A stretch of 64,000 nucleotides of DNA from contig JACGCN010000038.1 of assembly GCA_014905825.1 (NCBI GenBank), forward strand, positions 62,001 to 126,000, in the 5' to 3' direction. Below the pieces are notes generated by a model, which searched no databases, was not told the origin of the DNA, and saw only the letters and a program-made list of their open reading frames with translations. Numbering within the stretch: the stretch's first letter is position 1; each line of letters opens with the position of its first letter. A program made the translations under genes and the position numbers. Of the stretch, positions 58,332 to 64,000 are shown in pieces. This DNA comes from Lyophyllum atratum (taxonomy: Eukaryota > Basidiomycota > Agaricomycetes > Agaricales > Lyophyllaceae).

Positions 58332-59558
58332 ATGTTCGGCATCACCACACCTTTGTTCTTCAGACTCGTCTTAGCAGCGGTCTGTTTCCAACCTGCCATC
58401 GGGAAAGGTATCGTCTATGAAGGGCGTGCGTCATTGACGTTGACAAGTTCGTCCATTGATGCGTCCTCGGGTCCGTATCTTACGTGAGCCTCCAACTAAA
58501 CGTTGTCGGGCACGGTGAACTGAACAAGTCTTAACAGTGGTGTAAAGGGAAACTCTCAGAACGCAACTCACGTAATTACCCCCTCCATCCCTCTAGCGGT
58601 AGAGTGCAAACTGACGCTCTCTGAAGTATTCAACTTTCCTAAAACCCCTGCAAACACCCCCAACGCCGCTCTGGAATCGACAACTACTGCCATTCCTTCC
58701 AGCAACGATCCCGACCGAGCAAACCATCTCCATCAGAATCGACAACACCTCAGTCTTCATTCCAGGTGGAGGCACTGGAGCCCCCCAGTATGGGTTCCGC
58801 CGGACTGAGCTCGTCGCTCACATAAACGGGAGCAGCAGCACAGCGGCATTGGACGAAGAAATGGAGACGGGGGTGACGGTTTTTTCACTTTTCCATCAAG
58901 TTGGATGAGCGTGCGCCCTTGAACTACAACCATGAGTACCAAATTGTTTTCATTGAACCAAGCGATGGCTCGCATGTCTTTGGGATTCAACTTGGTCTGT
59001 CCTCTCGTTATATTGCCCTGCCATCGTTCCGTGCTGACCTGGTTCCTATCAATAAGGCTCCCCTTTCACAAACCCAACGGGCACGCTCCCCGCAAAAGAC
59101 TCCCACTCGTTCAAAGTTCTCGACCACGCGTTGAACGTTCTCTTTAAAACACCCTTCAGCTCACGTAACTGGCATAACTTTGCGGTTCAAGTTGACTGGG
59201 ACCGAAGAAGTTTAGCTGTTTTCTACTCGAAAGATGGCGAAACCCTCAACGCAGTCACAAAACAATCTCTCCCCAACCAGACAGCTGGAACTGGTGTCGC
59301 TGGTCGAGGTAATTTCCACTTTGGGGTTCTCAAAGTACGTGACCTCCCGCGTTTGGGTTTTCAACTGTTTCTTACGAAGTACCACCCTAGCTTCCTCTCG
59401 TTAACTTCCAGGACTCCACCGCAGATCAGGGCGATGTAGTGCATCATGGCTTACAGGAGGGAACGACGGAAGGACTATTGTATTCCGGGGTTTTTGTGGA
59501 ACATGCCGCAGGCGGTGTGAGTGCGGGCGGAAAGGCTGTAGTGCAACCAGTCGTATGA
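58332..59558 (+). pseudogene. GH131 beta-glucanase gene with a one-base frameshift
   Basis: Five exons (58332-58483, 58538-58571, 58627-58994, 59057-59334, 59391-59558) follow the glycoside hydrolase family 131 pattern: secreted fungal enzymes acting on beta-1,3/1,4/1,6-glucans. A signal peptide (MFGITTPLFFRLVLAAVCFQ) is followed by KYSTFLKPLQ, PTPLWN, PTEQTISIRIDNTSVFIPGG, GFRRTELVAHINGSSSTALD-like sequence and LDEEMETGVTV. The frame then breaks in a run of six T (58880-58885). After it the family sequence resumes one base out of phase: HFSIKLDERAPLNYNHEYQI, VFIEPSDGSHVFGIQLG, LDHALNVLF, WHNFAVQVDW, NFHFGVLK, LPLVNFQDSTADQGDVVHHG and EGLLYSGVFVEHAAGGVSAG. Everything else is intact and would make 332 residues with five T. 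A recent null allele or a homopolymer sequencing error are both possible. Confidence 0.85.
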
Positions 59559-59803
59559 CGAATACGGACCTTGAATAATGCACTTCCGAGGTTCACGTAT
59601 ATTTTGATGATTCTAACATAGTCAAAACACGTCGAGTCTTTGCGGTTACGCCCGCCTTCCGGTGCTCAGATAGCAAGTAGCGGTACGAGCGGGACCGAAG
59701 CATGTCACCTGACCGATTAAAATCCGTCGATCATCATCTCCGTTGCACTGTATCCTCTTTTCCTAAACTTTTCTTCGCCTTTGCCCTCTCTTTAATCGCG
59801 CAA

Positions 59804-62461
59804 ATGTCTGCAACCGAAGCCTCCGTACAACCTCAGGCGAGAGCTGGAGGCACGCCCCGTGGAACTGGCAAGAGGGGCGGTCCTAAAAGCCGAGGTGGAA
59901 CCCAGAACAATCGAGGAGGTCGACCAACGCGCGCGAACGGAAAGGCCCCAGTAAATGTACAGGCTGAAGTTCCTGAGGAAAAGTTGCAGGTGGTTGAAGC
60001 CGCGCCTGCCGCGGATGGAAGTGACGATCCGGACGTGTGCTGGATTTGCGCTGAACCGGTGAAGTACTACTCCGTATCGGAGTGTAACCACCGGACCTGC
60101 CATGTCTGTGCGCTGCGACTACGAGCACTCTATAAGAGGACAGATTGTACATTCTGCAAGGTGCCTCTCCCCACGAAAGTTACACTCACGATCGTTCATG
60201 CCTCCTGACAGGATCCTCAACCCTCTGTGATATTCACCGTCTCTCCGGATGCCCTGTTCTCCTCATTTACGCCCGAATCTATCGCTTTCAAAGATGCGAA
60301 ACTGTCTATCTTCTTTGAGACACAGGAGATGATGGAGGAAACACTCATTCTCCTCCGGTTCAACTGCCCTGACCCCGATTGCGCCTACATCGGGAACGGC
60401 TGGGGTGACTTGAAACTACACGTTCGAGCAACGCATGGAAAGCTCATGTGGTACGTGATACTTCTCATGTTTCTCGACGCAGACCCTCGTTCGTAATATG
60501 CTTATCGTAAATCTCAGTGATCTTTGCGTCCGCTCGAAAAAGGTCTTCGCACATGAGCATGCCTTGTATCCCCCGAATGTTCTCTCCTTACATCTTCCGT
60601 CCTTGTACCACAGGCCACATGGCAAACCTATACCAAAGGAACAGATCGAGGGTGGGGTGCACCCGCTGTGCGAATTTTGTCGCGAATGTTTCTTCAGTGA
60701 CGACGAGCTTTACGCGCATATGAGGGAAAGACATGAGGAATGCTTTATTTGCAAACGGAACGAAGTCCGGGATCAGTAGTGAGTTGTTTTTCCTGTCGGT
60801 CACCAATGCCGTTTTGGACTGACTGGGACTTTCAATAGCTTTCAAAATTATGAGAGTCTAGTAAGAGCTTTTCAAACTCCTGTTGGCGCTTATGAGAACT
60901 GAAGCAAAATTTTCACTGTTCAGGAAAATCATTTCAACAAAGCGCATCACCCTTGCCCCCAAGGTCAATGCCTCGCCCGCAAATTCGTCGTGTTCAATAC
61001 ACCTCTCGACCTCCAAGCTCACATGGTAGAGGAACACGGAAATGACATGTCTTCTCGTGACAAAAAGAACGCTCAACGAATACAAGCCGAATTTGAATTC
61101 GAGGAAGTGGGTATCGGAGGTCGACATGGACGCCGGGATCGCGGTCACAGGGATCGCGAACGTGAACCGCCCCCTCATCAAAGGCAATCTGGACAGCAGG
61201 AGCATGCAACGGCCGCTGCTTCTGCTCCGACTCCTTCGGCCGGTATCGTGCGACCTCCTGGGCCTGGCCGCCGCAGGGAAGGCTTCGGCGCGAGTTTAAC
61301 CGCCGATGGTGGTGGAAACTCGCCAAACCACGCCACTCCTGAACAGAGTCGACCACCATCTCCACCGCGAGCTGACGTGGACCCCGCCGTCGCAGAGTGA
61401 GTTTTTGTACATGCCATAATCTCCCGGCTAACGTCCCATCCTTCTACTGCAGGAGACACGCCATTTTTATTGCCCGACTGCAATCTTTAGCCACCAACCC
61501 TACGAGTGCTGTGCCCGTAGTCAAGGCCGCCATCCGCAGCTATCGTGCATCGGAATCAAGCGCTAAGGACCTCATTTCTACGATTTGGAATGTCCTCGAT
61601 CAAAATCTCGAGCACACAGCGAGCATTATCAATGCCTTTGTCGACATACTCGACCAGGAAGAGAAGAAGCAGGATTTGCTGGCTGCTTGGAAAGGATTTG
61701 ATATCGAGGTCCGTCTCTTCTTGGGCCTCTACCCATTTCAGAGAAACTGAGCCGACTTGTAGCAACGTCGACAATTCCCAGACCTGGTTCCGACAGCGAT
61801 CGCACCAGGAAATGCAGCATATGCTGCGATCACCACAGGCCGAGTTTTGAACGCCAAACATGTTACTGCTACACGCTCTTCCCAGCGCTCCTCCCGACAA
61901 GTCTGGGATCGTGTCGCACAGGCCGCGGGATCGTCTCTGCCAGTGAACCAATATCACGCCCCCAGGCCCGTGGATCGCTTCCCAGCACTACCAGCATCGA
62001 CTGCCGGACCATCACAACCTGCCCACCGACAAGGGCAGCGCAACACCCCTTGGTCGGCAAGTGGGTCCTCCGGCTTCCGCCCAGCCGCCGGAGCCATGCC
62101 CACCCCCGCCCAAGCCTCGTCGACTCACATCACCGTCATTCCTAATCCTCAGTCGTCGAAACCATCGTCAGGGCGAAGCACACCGCAACCGCCTCCACCG
62201 AAGCTGTCCAACTCGCTCTTCCCGGAGCTGCCCTCGTCTGCACCGGCGAGACATAAGGCGCCTGTGAGCGGGAACGTCTCGCTGAGAAATATTTTAGGAA
62301 ATCCGACACCGCCAACTGGGACTGCTTGGGCTGCTGGGGGTGCTCAGGTTGCACAGGCTGCTGACATTGGCGATGGCACGACTGCAGGCCCTGGAAAGGG
62401 GAAGAAGGGCAAGGGGAAAGGGAAGCAGACGCTGTTCACACTTGGGTCCTTCCCGTCGTAG
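59804..62461 (+). CDS. HEL2: RING/C2H2 E3 ubiquitin ligase, Hel2/ZNF598 type
   Basis: Seven exons (59804-60160, 60212-60450, 60518-60778, 60839-60860, 60924-61396, 61453-61708, 61763-62461) give 768 residues in phase. Hel2/ZNF598 senses collided ribosomes and ubiquitinates 40S proteins to start ribosome-associated quality control. After an RGG-like Arg/Gly-rich start (GGPKSRGGTQNNRGGRP), a C3HC4 RING occupies about 79-118 (CWICAEPVKYY...CNHRTCHVCA...CTFC). Several zinc-finger-like segments follow: CPDPDCAYIGNGWGDLKLHV, CDLCVRSKKVFAHEHALYPP, CEFCRECFFSDDELYAHM, CFICKRN and HHPCPQGQCLARKFVVF. The region to about 470 is charged, then ERHAIFIARLQSLATNPTSA begins a conserved helical part. The C-terminus is Pro/Ser-rich and ends in a Lys/Gly cluster with QTLFTLGSFPS. 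The fourth exon is only 22 bases. Confidence 0.93.
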
Positions 62462-62776
62462 GTGGGGAGCGATTTGTGCTGTCACCGTACCTGAGTTACT
62501 TGAAGCTTGAATCTATGAATTTGGAGTTAGTCTACAAGTCAATTATTGGGATTGCTTTTATCATCATCCGCCTGTGGGTCTGCAGTCCGGGTTATACTTT
62601 GAGATTAGAGCGCAGTTTTCCGAGAGCTTCTCGTTCATGAAATGCAAATTCTATGATATATTAAAGTGGAGGGAATAAGCAAAGCAGTATTATCCTGCCA
62701 GAGCATAAGATACGCGAAATGATCGAAAAAAACCAACACAACGCACCACGACCAACCGAGTCCTCCAGAGCCCAGA
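62462..62776. terminator. Shared 3' region of the convergent HEL2 and mL54 genes
   Basis: About 315 bp between the convergent stop codons. AT-rich patches (near 62640-62660 and 62720-62735) may carry polyadenylation signals for both genes. I see no canonical AATAAA in the right place on either strand. Confidence 0.35.
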
Positions 62777-63200
62777 TCACTGCGTCGACATGAAGTTCCT
62801 ATCCTTTATACGCTGCTTATTCTCTATTCGTCTCCGTACTCTCTCAGCCTTCCCTCCTGGACCATCCTCCGGATAGACTTTGGCCTGTAGGATCGTCCAT
62901 AGCCATTCCGGATACTCCTCGTCAGCGAGAGCAAGAACGGGTGGCTGCCCCTTAAGATAGTTGACGCCTGTGATCACTGTATCTTTTGTACATGAGGACA
63001 GAGGTACTATGGGTGCTTCGAAAAATAGAATTTTGTCAACAGAGACGCGGCGTGGCAGACAGAGGGTACGTACCTGCGCCTACTGGTGTCTTTTTAGGTT
63101 TTTCTGCAGCATTTGAGTATGATATGCTGCTTGTGGCAAACCCACGAGCTCTGCAGAGACAACAGAACTCTGGTCGTCGAAGGACGCGGAGGAAGGACAT
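62777..63200 (-). CDS. MRPL37: Mitochondrial large-subunit ribosomal protein mL54 (MRPL37)
   Basis: Two exons (63200-63074 and 63006-62777) give 118 residues in phase. The N-terminus MSFLRVLRRPEFCCLCRARG is basic and lacks acidic residues, as expected for a mitochondrial targeting sequence. The mature part has the family pattern SSCTKDTVITGVNYLKGQPP, DEEYPEWLWTIL, GPGGKAERVRRR and the ending DRNFMSTQ. Length matches fungal mL54. The protein is a structural component of the 54S mitoribosomal subunit. It converges on HEL2, and the partial 7-TM gene lies upstream in the same direction, 243 bp away. Confidence 0.92.
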
Positions 63201-63442
63201 TGGCGTGACGTGATACCGAATGTCACGCGTCGGTCTCCTACAAAATGTCACACTTTGGCGGGCCGCGGCCTGACGGAGTCGCAGACTCGCATTGTCGCAA
63301 GCGACAAGGAAAATATCTAAGTGAATACTCTAGATACACAAGAGATCTGGATGGTATGAGTATAAGTACAGTGGATTTTTTGATGTACATTAATAGTCCA
63401 TGTGAATAGATAGTCAGTTCCTGAAGAGTTCTCGGCGGGCGC

Positions 63443-64000
63443 TTACAGCGCGACGTCGGGTTGTCCAAGTGCAGATATGACCGGTCCTCCGCGAAAAACT
63501 GCAGAGTCGTAATGGCTGATGACCTTGCCGTTGGCGGCGTCAACATTTATTATTCTCTTGAGATTGAGCAACGAGTGGGAGGCAATGAGTGAGAATATGC
63601 TGTTGGGGATTTAGTATTACTATTCGATGGATGATAGCTGGACACAGACACGACGCTTAGTCTATTTCCCGCCGAATTTCGCCTGAGTGTATAGCCGGAA
63701 TCGTGACGAGTAGAAGACGCACGTATTGGTAAGATCGACAAGGGTCGGTCTACCTACCAACAAGTTCAGGACTGTTGCGATTATACAAGCTAAGGAGGAG
63801 TAAAGTATCTTTAAAGATGGACGGCGTCTAGAACTTACCCATGACGCCTAAGAACCAGAAAATACCATCTCGAAGAAACAGAGTAATCGTAGGCATTTTT
63901 CCTGCGACTCCCATTCGAAATGCTTTCAAGCACCTATACACTGTCATCCCGAACATTAAGAACGCCTGGGAACTCTTTCAGATCGTGGAGGATGTGAGAT
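63443..64000 (-). CDS. 3' part of a seven-transmembrane protein gene, 5' end off window
   Basis: Minus-strand exons can be read from the right edge: AFLMFGMTVYRCLKAFRMGV, TITLFLRDGIFWFLGVM, then after an intron (about 63838-63790) ACIIATVLNLLV, and after a further intron IFSLIASHSLLNLKRIINV, ending ISALGQPDVAL with a TAA at 63443-63445. The order cytosolic basic loop, FLRDGIFWF-type transmembrane segment, LNLL and LLNLKR matches the C-terminal third of the multi-pass receptor-like proteins that are numerous in mushroom genomes. The remaining helices would lie beyond 64000. The ligand and function are unknown. The exon containing the sixth-seventh helix junction (about 63670-63780) has an uncertain 3' splice site. 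Confidence 0.6.

Noticed and set aside
1..64000. CRISPR array, rRNA operon, LTR retrotransposon or DNA transposon
   Set aside because: No regularly spaced repeats, conserved rRNA stretches, reverse transcriptase, integrase or transposase motifs were seen on either strand. Small degenerate elements would need a library search.

Overview
The window looks like nuclear DNA from a mushroom-forming basidiomycete (Agaricomycetes). Nearly every recognisable gene is cut by many short GT-AG introns of about 46-70 bp. The gene content fits this: GMC oxidoreductase, GH131 beta-glucanase, cutinase, S28 serine peptidase, small secreted proteins, fungal 7-TM proteins and eukaryotic housekeeping genes. I see no bacterial operons, no CRISPR array and no convincing tRNA or rRNA. 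All exon boundaries were read by eye from splice signals, phase and protein continuity, with no transcript data.

Layout: 1-1321 (-) is a GMC oxidoreductase that runs off the left edge. 1871-3131 (+) is a 7-TM protein and 3704-4361 (+) a small secreted cysteine-containing protein. After a 5-kb stretch without recognisable genes comes a Pho80/PCL-type cyclin at 9552-10581 (-). A coiled-coil AT-hook protein with very small exons is at 13931-15597 (-). NAA20 (NatB catalytic subunit) at 17217-17994 (+) converges on IML1/DEPDC5 (GATOR1/SEACIT) at 18063-23121 (-). A decayed cutinase is at 24185-24798 (+). From 24.8 to 34.3 kb I recognise no gene. An intrinsically disordered protein is at 34271-35323 (+), and 35.3-41.8 kb is again without recognisable genes. 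An S28 serine carboxypeptidase is at 41820-44195 (-).

The most distinctive part is 46.0-54.8 kb. It holds five tandem, same-strand copies of a gene for a protein of about 145-150 residues that I cannot assign to any family. They share promoter-proximal and 3' flanking sequence. In four copies an apparent intron falls so that splicing itself makes the UGA stop codon. In the fifth copy a one-base difference puts a genomic TGA at nearly the same place. An antisense gene with a PD-(D/E)XK-nuclease-like D...ExK signature lies between copies 4 and 5, and an upstream-type repeat without a gene follows copy 5.

The right end is housekeeping again: a USP10/Ubp3-type deubiquitinase (54944-57328, +), a GH131 gene with a one-base frameshift in a T run (58332-59558, +), a Hel2/ZNF598-type E3 ligase (59804-62461, +), mitoribosomal mL54 (62777-63200, -) and the 3' part of another 7-TM gene (63443 to the edge, -). 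The Ubp3-type enzyme and Hel2 are known elsewhere to act oppositely on ubiquitin of 40S ribosomes, so their near-adjacency is notable.
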